From Dyella_B sp036746095 (GTDB lineage Bacteria; Pseudomonadota; Gammaproteobacteria; Xanthomonadales; Rhodanobacteraceae), in the NCBI RefSeq assembly GCF_036746095.1, contig NZ_DAIOEU010000006.1:1-64000 (forward strand): a stretch of DNA of 64,000 nt, in the 5' to 3' direction. Positions 26,115 to 33,919 of the stretch are shown in pieces (positions within the stretch are counted from its first letter, which is position 1; every line of letters begins with the position of its first letter). The notes below the pieces were generated by a model, which did no database searches, had not been told where the DNA came from, and was given only the letters and a program-made list of their open reading frames with translations. The position numbers and the translations under genes were made by a program.

Positions 26115-26594
26115 ATGCATGTAAGAAACGCCGCAGTGGAAGAAGCGGGCGCTTTGGCGCAACTCTGGTTCGATGGTTGGCAGGATGCGCACGCAGCCAT
26201 CCTGCCAGTGGAGTTGGTGCGACTGCGCACGCGTGAAAGTTTTGAACAACGTCTGCTAGGCGGGCTGGCCGAGGTGCGGGTGATCGGCCCGGCTGGCGCA
26301 CCACTCGGCTTCTGCATGCTGAAAGAGGATGAGCTTTACCAGCTGTTCGTTTCCGTCGATGCGCGTGGTTCCGGTGTCGCCGCCGCCTTGATGGTGGATG
26401 GCGAAGCGCGGCTTGCTGCCAAAGGCTTCGAGAGGGCATGGCTGGGCTGCGCCATTGGGAACCATCGGGCCGCTCGGTTTTATGAGAAGAGCGGCTAGCG
26501 CAATGTGGGCCGGTTTGTTATCCCGGTCGAAACCAGCAATGGGCCGTTTGATTTGGAAGAGTGGCGGTTTGAGAAGCGTCTTGTACGCGACTAA
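26115..26594 (+). pseudogene. GNAT acetyltransferase gene interrupted by an amber codon
   Basis: The reading frame starts MHVRNAAVEEAGALAQLW after an AAGGAAGGG site and contains the GNAT acetyl-CoA loop SVDARGSGVAAALMVDGEARL and the NHRAARFYEKSG motif. At 26496-26498 the codon after YEKSG is TAG; homologues usually have Trp (TGG) there. The same frame stays open past it for 31 more codons (RNVGRFVIPVETSNG, DLEEWRFEKRLV) to TAA at 26594. So the gene is broken by a single G-to-A change, or read through. Without readthrough a 127-aa protein missing the last strands would be made. Confidence 0.8.
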
Positions 26595-26600
26595 ATGCAT

Positions 26601-26741
26601 CGTCGTCTCGGCGAAGGCCGGACGGAGCGCGCAGCGCGGAAAACGTTCCCATGGACGGCCCGGAAGGGGTGGGCGAAGCGAATCACCCAACGACTTGCAG
26701 TTCGTCAAAGTCACTAGCCCCGGCCTTCGCCGGGGCGACGA
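26601..26741. repeat. Inverted pair of REP-like palindromes
   Basis: A degenerate hairpin (CTCGGCGAAGGCCGGA, from 26608) and a perfect one (CCCCGGCCTTCGCCGGGG, 26718-26735) lie about 90 bp apart in opposite orientation. They sit between the broken GNAT gene and the convergent GNAT pair. Confidence 0.7.
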
Positions 26742-26755
26742 ATGAATAACGCGGT

Positions 26756-27184
26756 TCAAGCCAGCTCTTTGCAGAAGAAGATGCGAGCCGTGCCGGGCGG
26801 ATCACACGGAATGGCGCCGAATTCGCGCCAGCCATGTTTCTTGTAGAAGTCCGGCGCCTGGAAGCTGATGGTGTAGAGGACTGCCGCGCGGCAGCCGCGG
26901 CGCTTTCCTTCTTCCTCGGCCAACTGCAGGATTCGGCTGCCTAGGCCCGAGCCACGTAGTGCTTGAGGAAGAAAGAACACATCGAGGAACAGCAAACCGA
27001 GCGAAGTGCGGCCTGTGACCCCGCCGATCGTCTTGTTTGTATGCGGATCCTTGATCAATACCGCCAGCGGGCGCCGATCTGCAATGCCGCTCGTATCGAT
27101 GTTGAATTGATCGAGCCCCTCAGAGATTACGGACAGGTCCTCAGCCTCGGGTGCATCGGTAACGACGACAAGCGGCGTCCTCAT
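26756..27184 (-). CDS. GNAT N-acetyltransferase, downstream member of a tandem pair
   Basis: The 142-aa GNAT domain protein has the acetyl-CoA loop as RGSGLGSRILQLAEEEGKRRG, followed by AAVLYTISFQAPDFYKKHGWREFG and a C-terminal ARIFFCKEL strand. It is a close paralogue of the gene just upstream, with the same length and motifs and roughly half of residues identical by eye. Its ATG at 27184 overlaps the paralogue stop by 4 bp, which fixes the start and implies translational coupling. The acyl acceptor is unknown. Confidence 0.88.
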   Translation of the reverse strand: MRTPLVVVTDAPEAEDLSVISEGLDQFNIDTSGIADRRPLAVLIKDPHTNKTIGGVTGRTSLGLLFLDVFFLPQALRGSGLGSRILQLAEEEGKRRGCRAAVLYTISFQAPDFYKKHGWREFGAIPCDPPGTARIFFCKELA

Positions 27185-27615
27185 GCTGGAACAAGCTCCT
27201 TGCAGAAAAAGATGCGGCTGGTGCCCGAGGGAATACTTGGAAACCTGCCGAACTCGCGCCAACCCTGCTTCATATAAAACTCGGGCGCCTGAAAACTATT
27301 CGTATACAAGATGCCGGTAAAACAGCCGCGACGGGAGCCCTCCTCTTCGGCCATACGCAGCAGCTTGCTACCTAGGCCGGCGCCGCGCATGGATTCGGGC
27401 AAGAAAAATACATCGACAAACAATATGCCGCGCGTAGTGCGGCCGTTGAGACCGCCGACTACTTCATGAGAAGCGGGATCGCGCACCAATAGCGCCAGCG
27501 GACGCTGGTCGGCGATGCCGCAGGCCTCGAAGTTGAACCGATCGAGTGGGCGACGAATCGCCCCTAGCTCATCGGCAGTGGGGGCGTCGGTAAGAATGAT
27601 GTGCGACGAATCCAT
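27181..27615 (-). CDS. GNAT N-acetyltransferase, upstream member of a tandem pair
   Basis: This 144-aa protein has the GNAT motif A as RGAGLGSKLLRMAEEEGSRRG with VVGGLNGRTTRGILFVDVFFLP before it and SFQAPEFYMKQGWREFG after it. It belongs to the same subgroup as its downstream neighbour, and the two arose by tandem duplication. It lies 16 bp after the nrdB stop on the same strand, so it may be read with nrdB transcripts. No substrate can be named. Confidence 0.88.
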   Translation of the reverse strand: MDSSHIILTDAPTADELGAIRRPLDRFNFEACGIADQRPLALLVRDPASHEVVGGLNGRTTRGILFVDVFFLPESMRGAGLGSKLLRMAEEEGSRRGCFTGILYTNSFQAPEFYMKQGWREFGRFPSIPSGTSRIFFCKELVPA

Positions 27616-27631
27616 AGCCGCCGATTATGCG

Positions 27632-28639
27632 TCAGAACGCCATGTCGAAGGCGACGTCACCCTCCACGCCGACTTGATAGGCCGACACGCGGCGCTCAAA
27701 GAAGTTGGTGACTTCCTGCACGTCCTGCAGATCCATGAAGTCGAACGGATTCTTCGCGCCGTACTTCTTCGGCAGATCGAGCTGGGCCAGGCGCTGGTCG
27801 GCGCAGTATTGCAGGTATTGACGCATGTCCTTCACCGAGAGACCCGCCACGCCGCCGGAAAGCACGTCCTCGGCAAATTGCGTTTCGCAGGCGATCGCTT
27901 CTTCCAGCATCGCTTCCACCTGTGCACGCATGTCTTCGTCAAACAGCTCTGGCTCTTGTGCACGCACGGTACGCACCACGGCGAACGCAAAGCCCATATG
28001 GCCGGATTCGTCACGGAATACCCAGTTGGTGCCCGAAGCAAGACCATGCAACAGCCCGCGCGAGCGCAGGAAGTACACGTAGGCGAACGCAGCGAAGAAG
28101 AACAATCCTTCGATGCACGCCGCAAAGCAGATCAGGTTGAGCAAAAACTGCCGGCGTTGCTCGCGCGTTTCCAGCTTTTGCAGGTTCTGGATGGAATCGA
28201 TCCACTTGAAGCAGAACGCGCCTTTCTGCTGGATCGACGGAATGTTCTCGATCGCCGCAAACGCCTTGTTGCGCTCGTTCGGATCGGGAATATAGGTGTC
28301 GAGCAGCGTAAGGTAGAACTGCACATGCAGCGCTTCCTCGAACAACTGGCGCGACAGATACATGCGCGCTTCCGGCGCATTGATGTGCTGGTACAGGTTC
28401 AACACCAGGTTGTTCGCCACGATGGTGTCGCCGGTGGCGAAGAAGGCAACCAGGCGATGGATCAGGTGGCGATCTGCATCGGTCATCTTCGACTTGAGAT
28501 CGGTGACGTCGAGCGAGAAATCCACTTCCTCCACCGTCCAGGTGTTCTTGATCGCGTTGCGGTACATCTCGTAGAACTCCGGGTAGCGCATCGGGCGCAG
28601 CGTGAGTTCGAAACCGGGATCGAGGATGTGCTCGGACAT
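27632..28639 (-). CDS. nrdB: Class Ia ribonucleotide reductase beta subunit
   Basis: The 335-aa di-iron R2 protein carries the ligand set Asp (FATGDTIV), Glu and His (FEEALH), Glu (AACIEGLFF), Glu and His (RDESGHMGF). The radical tyrosine is four residues after the first His in LHVQFY. It makes the tyrosyl radical used by NrdA to reduce ribonucleotides. The start at 28639 has an AAGGAA site; the longer frame upstream is not conserved. It is separated from nrdA by a small gene and by an opposite-strand nuclease gene, whereas in many relatives nrdA and nrdB are adjacent. Confidence 0.95.
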   Translation of the reverse strand: MSEHILDPGFELTLRPMRYPEFYEMYRNAIKNTWTVEEVDFSLDVTDLKSKMTDADRHLIHRLVAFFATGDTIVANNLVLNLYQHINAPEARMYLSRQLFEEALHVQFYLTLLDTYIPDPNERNKAFAAIENIPSIQQKGAFCFKWIDSIQNLQKLETREQRRQFLLNLICFAACIEGLFFFAAFAYVYFLRSRGLLHGLASGTNWVFRDESGHMGFAFAVVRTVRAQEPELFDEDMRAQVEAMLEEAIACETQFAEDVLSGGVAGLSVKDMRQYLQYCADQRLAQLDLPKKYGAKNPFDFMDLQDVQEVTNFFERRVSAYQVGVEGDVAFDMAF

Positions 28640-28655
28640 GGATGTTCCTTCAGGC

Positions 28656-28892
28656 TTAGTCGAGTTTGCGCGCGTACTTGCCGCGCACGAAACGGCTGAT
28701 GTAGGTGGACAGGCCGACGCCGGCTTCGGCCAGCGTCTGCATGTTGCGTACGTGCATGCGGCCGGGTTTGGCGTCGGTGTATTCGTAGGTGCCATCACGT
28801 ACGAAGTGCACCAGGATGAAGCCCTTGCCGATCGTATAGGCGCTGACGCCGGAGCGGCGGCTGCGGTTGCGGTAGGGTTTCATTCTTGGCAT
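28656..28892 (-). CDS. Small basic protein upstream of nrdB, function unknown
   Basis: This is a 78-aa basic protein (MPRMKPYRNRSRRSGVSAY, then beta-like GKGFILVHFVRDGTYEYTD and a helical AKPGRMHVRNMQTLAEAG, ending RFVRGKYARKLD). I do not recognise a family; the strand-turn-strand with FxDGTYEYT vaguely recalls KTSC-type small domains. It ends 16 bp before the nrdB start on the same strand, so it is likely cotranscribed with nrdB. A start at the second Met (28883) is equally possible because neither ATG has a clear ribosome site. Confidence 0.6.
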   Translation of the reverse strand: MPRMKPYRNRSRRSGVSAYTIGKGFILVHFVRDGTYEYTDAKPGRMHVRNMQTLAEAGVGLSTYISRFVRGKYARKLD

Positions 28893-28904
28893 GGGTGTAA
28901 GGAA

Positions 28905-28937
28905 GTCACTGGCTCCCGGCGTTCGCCAGGATGACGG
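28905..28937. repeat. Degenerate REP-like palindrome before the GIY-YIG gene
   Basis: GTCACTGGCTCCCGGCG followed by TTCGCCAGGATGACGG resembles the GTCACCCCGGCGAAAGCCGGGG family with mismatches in the stem. It lies 55 bp before the start of the GIY-YIG nuclease gene. Confidence 0.6.
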
Positions 28938-28992
28938 ATTTGAGAGTTGCCGGCGGACTTCCAGCCGCTTTTATCTTGATGAAGATAGCGGC

Positions 28993-29286
28993 ATGAGATC
29001 GCGACAGCCCTGTGTTTATATGCTTGCCAACAAGCGAAATGGTGTCCTGTATGTTGGTGTGACGTCTGATCTGATTCAGCGCGTTTCGCAGCATCGCTTG
29101 GATCTTGTTTCCGGTTTTACGAAGCGTCATGGCGTTCACCATCTCGTTTGGTACGAAGCGCACGATTCCATGGACTCGGCTATTGCCCGCGAAAAGCTAC
29201 TTAAGAAATGGCATCGTCGATGGAAGTTAGAGCTCATCGAGAACACGAATCCGTATTGGAATGACCTATACAAAACCTTGTTTTGA
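28993..29286 (+). CDS. GIY-YIG nuclease domain protein (UPF0213/YhbQ-like)
   Basis: The 97-aa single-domain protein has the GIY-YIG core as CVYMLANKRNGVLYVGVTSDL, the conserved Arg in LIQRVSQHR and a late Glu/Asn region (AIAREKLLKKWHRRWKLELIENTNP). Stand-alone GIY-YIG proteins cut or nick DNA, but most of this subfamily have no assigned role. It is on the opposite strand between nrdA and nrdB and is flanked on both sides by REP-like palindromes (28905-28937 and 29288-29381). This suggests it was inserted, or moves, together with these repeats. The start at 28993 begins the conserved core. Confidence 0.87.
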   Translation: MRSRQPCVYMLANKRNGVLYVGVTSDLIQRVSQHRLDLVSGFTKRHGVHHLVWYEAHDSMDSAIAREKLLKKWHRRWKLELIENTNPYWNDLYKTLF

Positions 29287-29287
29287 A

Positions 29288-29381
29288 CCCGTCACCCCGG
29301 CGAAAGCCGGGGCCTGGTGTCTTTCGCTCGAGAAATCCAAAACCAAAGTCGCTAGGCCCCGGCTTTCGCCGGGGTGACGGG
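29288..29381. repeat. Perfect 27-bp inverted REP pair between the GIY-YIG gene and nrdA
   Basis: Arms 29288-29314 and 29355-29381 are perfect reverse complements. Each arm is itself a REP hairpin (CCCCGGCGAAAGCCGGGG). The pair begins 1 bp after the nuclease stop and ends 7 bp before the nrdA stop, so it may terminate both genes. Confidence 0.92.
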
Positions 29382-29388
29382 CCTGAGG

Positions 29389-31896
29389 TTACTGGCAAGC
29401 CTCGCAATATTCCGGATTTTCCAGCGAGCAGAACACTGCCGCCGTCGCCACTTCCTGTGCGTCGGGCGCAGGCGCCGCAACCGTTGTTGCCGTTACCGTG
29501 GTCTTGGCGATCTTGGTGGCTGGCCGCGAGCGCAGGTAATAAGTGGTTTTCACCCCCGCCTTCCACGCATACATGTACATGGAACTCAACTGCCCGATAT
29601 TCGGGTTCTCCATGAACAAGTTCAGCGATTGGCTCTGGTCGATATATGCACCACGCGCAGCGGCCAGGTCGATCAGCGCTTTCTGCGGCAGTTCCCACAC
29701 CGTGCGGTAGATCGAGCGCAGACGCTCCGGGATCGCCGTGATGCCCTGGATCGAACCCTCCGCCAGCTTGATCGCGTCGCGGATTTCCGCCGTCCACAAA
29801 CCCAGCGACTTCAGCTCGTCCACCAGGTAGCGATTCACCACCAGGAAGTCGCCCGACAGCGTTTCGCGCTTGAACAGGTTGCTGACCTGCGGCTCGATGC
29901 ATTCGTAGCAGCCGGCGATGGAGGCGATGGTCGCCGTCGGTGCGATCGCGATCAGCAGCGAGTTGCGCAGGCCCTTGGCCTTGATCGCTTCGCGCAGCGC
30001 ATCCCAGCGCGCCACGTCGTGCACCTTGGCATGGGGCCAATAATCGAACTGCAGTTCGCCATTCGCCGCGCGGGTTTCCGCAAAGCCGGGATGCGCGCCG
30101 TGTTGTTCGGCCAGCGCGTTCGATTGCGCCAATGCGTTGTAGTAGATCTCTTCGGCGATGCGCGTGGACAGTTCCAGCGCTTCGGCCGAATCTACGGCCA
30201 AGCGCAGCTTGAAGAACACGTCCTGCAGGCCCATCACGCCCAGGCCAACCGGGCGCCACTTGCGGTTGGCGGTGGCGGCGGTGTCGATGGGGTAGAAGTT
30301 CAGGTCGATCACGCGATCCAGCTGGCGCACCGCCGTGCGCACCGTGGCAGCAAGCTTGGCGAAGTCGAACGAGCCATCGACTACATGGCGGGACAGATTG
30401 ATCGAGCCCAGGTTGCACACCGCCGTTTCGCCGGCGCTGGTGACTTCCAGGATCTCGGTGCACAGATTCGACAGATGGATGACGTTTTCCGCTTTGGCCG
30501 TCTGGTTGCTGGTGGCGTTGCTGCGATCCTTGAAGGTCATCCAGCCGTTGCCGGTCTGCGCCAGCGTGCGCAGCATGCGTGCATAAAGTTCGCGTGCCTT
30601 CACCGTCTTTACCGCCAGACCTTCGGCTTCGGCCTTGTGATAGGCGCGCTCGAAGGTTTCGCCCCAGCTGTCGACGAAATGCGGCACGATCTTTGGATCG
30701 AACAGCGACCAGTTGCCGTCGTGTTCGACGCGGCGCATGAATTCGTCGGGAATCCAGTTGGCGAGATTGAGGTTGTGCGTGCGGCGCGCTTCGTCGCCGG
30801 TGTTGTCGCGCAGTTCGAGGAATTCCTCGATATCGGCGTGCCACGGTTCCAGGTACACGCAGGCCGCGCCTTTGCGCTTGCCGCCCTGGTTCACCGCGGC
30901 GACCGAGGCATCCAGCGTTTTCAGCCATGGCACCAGACCGTTGGAATGGCCGTTGGTGCCCTTGATCAGCGAACCGCGCGAACGTACGCGCGAATAGGCC
31001 AGGCCGATGCCGCCGGCGAATTTGCTGAGCTTGGCGACGTCGCCGTACTTCTCGTAGATCGATTCCAGCGAATCCAGCGGCGAGTCGAGCAGGAAGCAGG
31101 AGCTGAGCTGCTCGTGCGCCGTGCCGGCATTGAACAATGTCGGCGAGCTGGCGATGTATTCCAGCGACGAAAGCAGGCGGTACAGCTCCAGCGTTTCGCC
31201 AATCTCGTTGCCGCCGAGTGCGCAGGCGATGCGCATGAAGAAATACTGCGGCGTCTCCACCACTTTGCGCAGTTGCGGATGGCGCAACAAGTAGCGGTCG
31301 TACACCGTGCGCAGGCCGAAGTATTCGAAGCGGCGCGAGGCCAGCGGATCGATCGCATCGTTGAGCTTGCGTGCGTTTTCGGTCACGAAATCACGCAGCC
31401 GCGCATTGACGATGCCCAGTTCGGCACCGCGTGCGACGGATTGCGAAAAGCTCTGGATTTCCTGCCCGCTCACTTCCTTGTCGATAAAGGCGCTGAGCAG
31501 GCGCGCGGCGAGCTGGCCGTATTCCGGTTCCTCGGCGGTGAGCGCGGCGGCGGTACGGATGGAAAGCTGATCCAGTTCCTGCGTGGTGGCGCCGTCATAC
31601 AAGCCGCCGATGGTCTTCAGCGCCACGCGCAGCGGATCGACCGCATGCAAGCCTTCGGCGCTGCGCGTGACCGCGCGGACGATCTTGTTGACGTCGACCA
31701 CTTCCTGCCGGCCGCTGCGCTTGGTGACGCGCATCTGGCCCGGGTTGTGCGGAGGAGTCAGGGTGAAAGGTGCTTCGGCGGTAGCGGACATCGTTCCAGC
31801 AATGGCAGTGGCCGGCGCGTGGGCATCGGCGGAGAAAACGGCAGGTTCGGCGCGGTCGGCAGTGCGCTCGCGCGATTCGGTATCGATAGGTTGCAT
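29389..31896 (-). CDS. nrdA: Class Ia ribonucleotide reductase alpha subunit
   Basis: This 835-aa protein has one ATP-cone near residues 55-145 (MRVTKRSGRQEVVDVNKIVRAV). The catalytic cysteines are in SSCFLLDSP, SNLCTEI and AVCNLGSINL, the radical-path pair is KTTYYLRS, and the C-terminal redox pair is EYCEACQ. It reduces ribonucleoside diphosphates with NrdB. The N-terminal ~50 residues before the cone are Ala-rich and may be a spacer; the ATG at 31896 has GGAG 8 bp upstream, and another at 31791 is possible. Expression is probably controlled by the upstream cobalamin riboswitch and DnaA boxes. Confidence 0.96.
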   Translation of the reverse strand: MQPIDTESRERTADRAEPAVFSADAHAPATAIAGTMSATAEAPFTLTPPHNPGQMRVTKRSGRQEVVDVNKIVRAVTRSAEGLHAVDPLRVALKTIGGLYDGATTQELDQLSIRTAAALTAEEPEYGQLAARLLSAFIDKEVSGQEIQSFSQSVARGAELGIVNARLRDFVTENARKLNDAIDPLASRRFEYFGLRTVYDRYLLRHPQLRKVVETPQYFFMRIACALGGNEIGETLELYRLLSSLEYIASSPTLFNAGTAHEQLSSCFLLDSPLDSLESIYEKYGDVAKLSKFAGGIGLAYSRVRSRGSLIKGTNGHSNGLVPWLKTLDASVAAVNQGGKRKGAACVYLEPWHADIEEFLELRDNTGDEARRTHNLNLANWIPDEFMRRVEHDGNWSLFDPKIVPHFVDSWGETFERAYHKAEAEGLAVKTVKARELYARMLRTLAQTGNGWMTFKDRSNATSNQTAKAENVIHLSNLCTEILEVTSAGETAVCNLGSINLSRHVVDGSFDFAKLAATVRTAVRQLDRVIDLNFYPIDTAATANRKWRPVGLGVMGLQDVFFKLRLAVDSAEALELSTRIAEEIYYNALAQSNALAEQHGAHPGFAETRAANGELQFDYWPHAKVHDVARWDALREAIKAKGLRNSLLIAIAPTATIASIAGCYECIEPQVSNLFKRETLSGDFLVVNRYLVDELKSLGLWTAEIRDAIKLAEGSIQGITAIPERLRSIYRTVWELPQKALIDLAAARGAYIDQSQSLNLFMENPNIGQLSSMYMYAWKAGVKTTYYLRSRPATKIAKTTVTATTVAAPAPDAQEVATAAVFCSLENPEYCEACQ

Positions 31897-32099
31897 GTCG
31901 GACGCTCCGGGCTGCGGAATCGGTCCGGCCGGCGAGAGCCGGTTCGTGCGGACAGATTCCTTGGACTCAACCGCCTGCTCCCGCGCGCAGGGCTGAGGTG
32001 GCGGTACCGCGGTCGTGCTCGCTCGACACAGGCAATGACATCCGCGTCGCGCGACACACCTCTCCCACGGAGGCCGTCACCAGCGGCATGGCGCTCCGG

Positions 32100-32285
32100 C
32101 CAGACCGTGTCGGCAGGTCTTCGGACTTGCGGATGTGGATCTCGCGATCCGCCTACTCGCCCCGCTTCCCAGCCCTGCAGGCCAGTGCGACTGGGCTTTG
32201 GTCTCCGCCTACCGCTGCGGGGCAGTTCCGGACTTGCACCGGATTCCCGAGCCACCTCGAAATCGTTCGAAGCGGCAACCGACGG
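32100..32285 (-). ncRNA. Cobalamin (B12) riboswitch in the nrdA leader
   Basis: Read on the minus strand, the leader contains GGGAATCCGGTGCAAGTCCGG, then CTGCCCCGCAGCGGTA, and later AGTCCGAAGACCTGCC (32112-32127). These are the conserved core and B12 box of the cobalamin riboswitch, in the right order. About 200 nt follow before the nrdA ATG, with a CCGGCTCTCGCCGG hairpin that could form the expression platform. Adenosylcobalamin binding would shut down nrdA when B12 is plentiful, as known for class Ia genes in Streptomyces that also carry a B12-dependent class II enzyme. Confidence 0.93.
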
Positions 32286-32290
32286 AGCAC

Positions 32291-32350
32291 AACATATCGG
32301 GGTCGCCGTTGCCGGTCAACCCAATAATTTGTGGATAAGCCGGTGGATAA
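32291..32350 (-). promoter_or_regulatory. nrdA promoter with two DnaA boxes
   Basis: On the minus strand TTGACC (32314-32319) and TATGTT (32291-32296) are separated by exactly 17 bp, a sigma70-like promoter placing the transcript start just ahead of the riboswitch. Upstream are TTATCCACA (32330-32338), a perfect DnaA box, and TTATCCACC (32342-32350), one mismatch. E. coli nrdAB is also controlled through DnaA boxes. Confidence 0.75.
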
Positions 32351-32403
32351 CCAGACGGACTCCAACCGCCATGCGGCCTGTGGCCCGGTTGAAAATTTTT
32401 TCG

Positions 32404-32700
32404 CTACGGCACGATGGCGACAACGATCCCCAGCCACATCAGCACCAGCCCCGCGGCGAAGCTGCGGCGCGCGGGCGCGATCCGTTCGACGGTGTCATCG
32501 GCCACCGGCGTGGTGGCGATCCAGATCGTCGCGCCCAACGCCATGAAACTGAAGAAGGCCAGGCACACCACCACGATGTCACGCGCATTCCAGGGCGTAG
32601 GTTCGTGGACGCCCCAATAACCGAGAAAGGCCATGCCCATCGCCGACATGGTGGCAGAGGCGGAGCAGAGACCGACGACCGAACCGGTGGGTGCGCGCAT
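32404..32700 (-). CDS. Small membrane protein, function unknown
   Basis: The 98-aa protein is strongly hydrophobic, with three probable membrane helices (GLCSASATMSAMGMAFLGYWG, IVVVCLAFFSFMALGATIWI, FAAGLVLMWLGIVVAIVP) and a short polar loop VADDTVERIAPARR. I do not recognise the family. It lies upstream of the nrdA promoter on the same strand. No ribosome site is evident for the ATG at 32700, so the start is uncertain. Confidence 0.55.
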   Translation of the reverse strand: MRAPTGSVVGLCSASATMSAMGMAFLGYWGVHEPTPWNARDIVVVCLAFFSFMALGATIWIATTPVADDTVERIAPARRSFAAGLVLMWLGIVVAIVP

Positions 32701-32807
32701 GCCGCCGACTCCATGGAAAGATTGGGCGGATCGTAGCGCAAGGCGTGGTGTGCGCCCGCACTGCGCCGATCACGAAGCCGGGCAAGTCTCCATTGGTTCG
32801 TGCGCGC

Positions 32808-33191
32808 TCACAGACTTACATCGATCTCGATCGGGTAATCGACCGAATCGGACAATTTGGGCGGTATGGGAAATGTCCACGCCGAAAACTGGCCGGCGAG
32901 GCATTTCGCGACGGCTGTCGGCGCGCGCACATCCACGTGCAGCGGATGTCCGTCGGGCGAAATATCCGCAACCAGCGTAAAGGGCGACTTGTCCGCCGGC
33001 GCGTTGCTCGCCAGGCAGGCTTTCAGTGCGTCGGTCATCGGGTTGCCGGTCTTGGCCCAGAATTGTTTTTGATAGGCCGGGCCGGTGGGGCCGGCTTCCA
33101 CCATCTTTGCGCGCTGCACGCGCGTGGTGAAGGTGTCCGTCGAGGGCGGCTGTGCGCCGGCAAGCAGCGCGAGCACGAGGGCTGTAAGCAT
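32808..33191 (-). CDS. Putative secreted protein, function unknown
   Basis: In this 127-aa product a short signal peptide (MLTALVLALLAGAQ) is followed by a polar domain with two cysteines (LKACLASN, VAKCLAGQF) that could form a disulfide. Its strands are FTLVADISPDGHPLHVDV and SVDYPIEIDVSL. The layout fits a small periplasmic protein. The start at 33191 is set by the signal peptide; the longer frame upstream is unconserved Arg-rich sequence. Confidence 0.6.
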   Translation of the reverse strand: MLTALVLALLAGAQPPSTDTFTTRVQRAKMVEAGPTGPAYQKQFWAKTGNPMTDALKACLASNAPADKSPFTLVADISPDGHPLHVDVRAPTAVAKCLAGQFSAWTFPIPPKLSDSVDYPIEIDVSL

Positions 33192-33919
33192 GGCGGCGGG
33201 GCCGGCGGCTGGATGGGTACGGCACCATATCGCAGATAGATGGAGCGAAAAAGCATGGACGCTGCGCGTTTCGCGAAGTCGACATGGATCGAGTCCGCGA
33301 CGGGACGGGCGTGCAGCAACGATGCGAATACGGTGCTGCTCCGTATGCTCGTCCATCCATGTGACCTTGACGGTCTGAGAGCAAGGCCATCTGCCTTGTA
33401 TGTATCGGAAGTTCGTGGATAGCAGGCGGTGTAGTCACTTTCGATTTTTTTGTCGGCGAATGGCTCTCTTCGATTATCACTTGCATGACGGAACGAAAAG
33501 CTCAAACGTCATTGCGGCGCACGAGGGGTGAGCATGTACGCTCAAGCGAAATCCGAATGAACAGTGCACTGGGAGCTATCCATGTACGGCAGTTCAAAGC
33601 ATGCAATGGTGATTGCAATAGCGGATTCAAGGCTGGGGTACTGCTGCCTTTTTGCGAATTTTCTGCCTTGCGCGTCGAGCGCTTGGCATCCCTCCGTAGA
33701 TATCCGATGCGTACGTCCTCATAAGCCAACTTCCACGCCACGTAGTGGGAGGTTTGATTGGAGTGTTGCGTTTCATTCGGCTGGAATGGTGGGACCTTGC
33801 TTGTCTATCGAGGTCGCACCGTGCAAGACGGAGGCCCGGGACGGGTCTTCTTGCAAGAAGGCGGTCGACGTAAAGCGGCCGTTGTGAATCAGGGGGCAGT
33901 AAACCGAAAAAGGTGCTCT
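33192..33919. other. 728-bp stretch without a supportable gene
   Basis: The base composition is visibly less GC-rich than the surroundings. Short open frames on both strands (for example 33485-33724) lack ribosome sites or recognisable motifs. The last ~110 bp before the protease gene resemble the region before the second protease gene (for example CGCACCGTGC versus CGCATCGTGC), so the duplication included upstream DNA. Confidence 0.6.

Noticed and set aside
28993..29286. Calling the GIY-YIG gene an active homing endonuclease of nrd
   Set aside because: It is a 97-aa UPF0213-like domain in an intergenic gap, not inside an intron or intein, and lacks a DNA-binding tail.
29374..32736. 1120-codon open frame on the plus strand opposite nrdA and its leader
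   Set aside because: It mirrors nrdA codons in GC-rich DNA, is rich in His/Arg/Ala with no domain, and would cross the riboswitch.
33485..33724. 79-codon frame in the low-GC stretch before the proteases
   Set aside because: No ribosome site and no motif; an equally long frame lies on the opposite strand.
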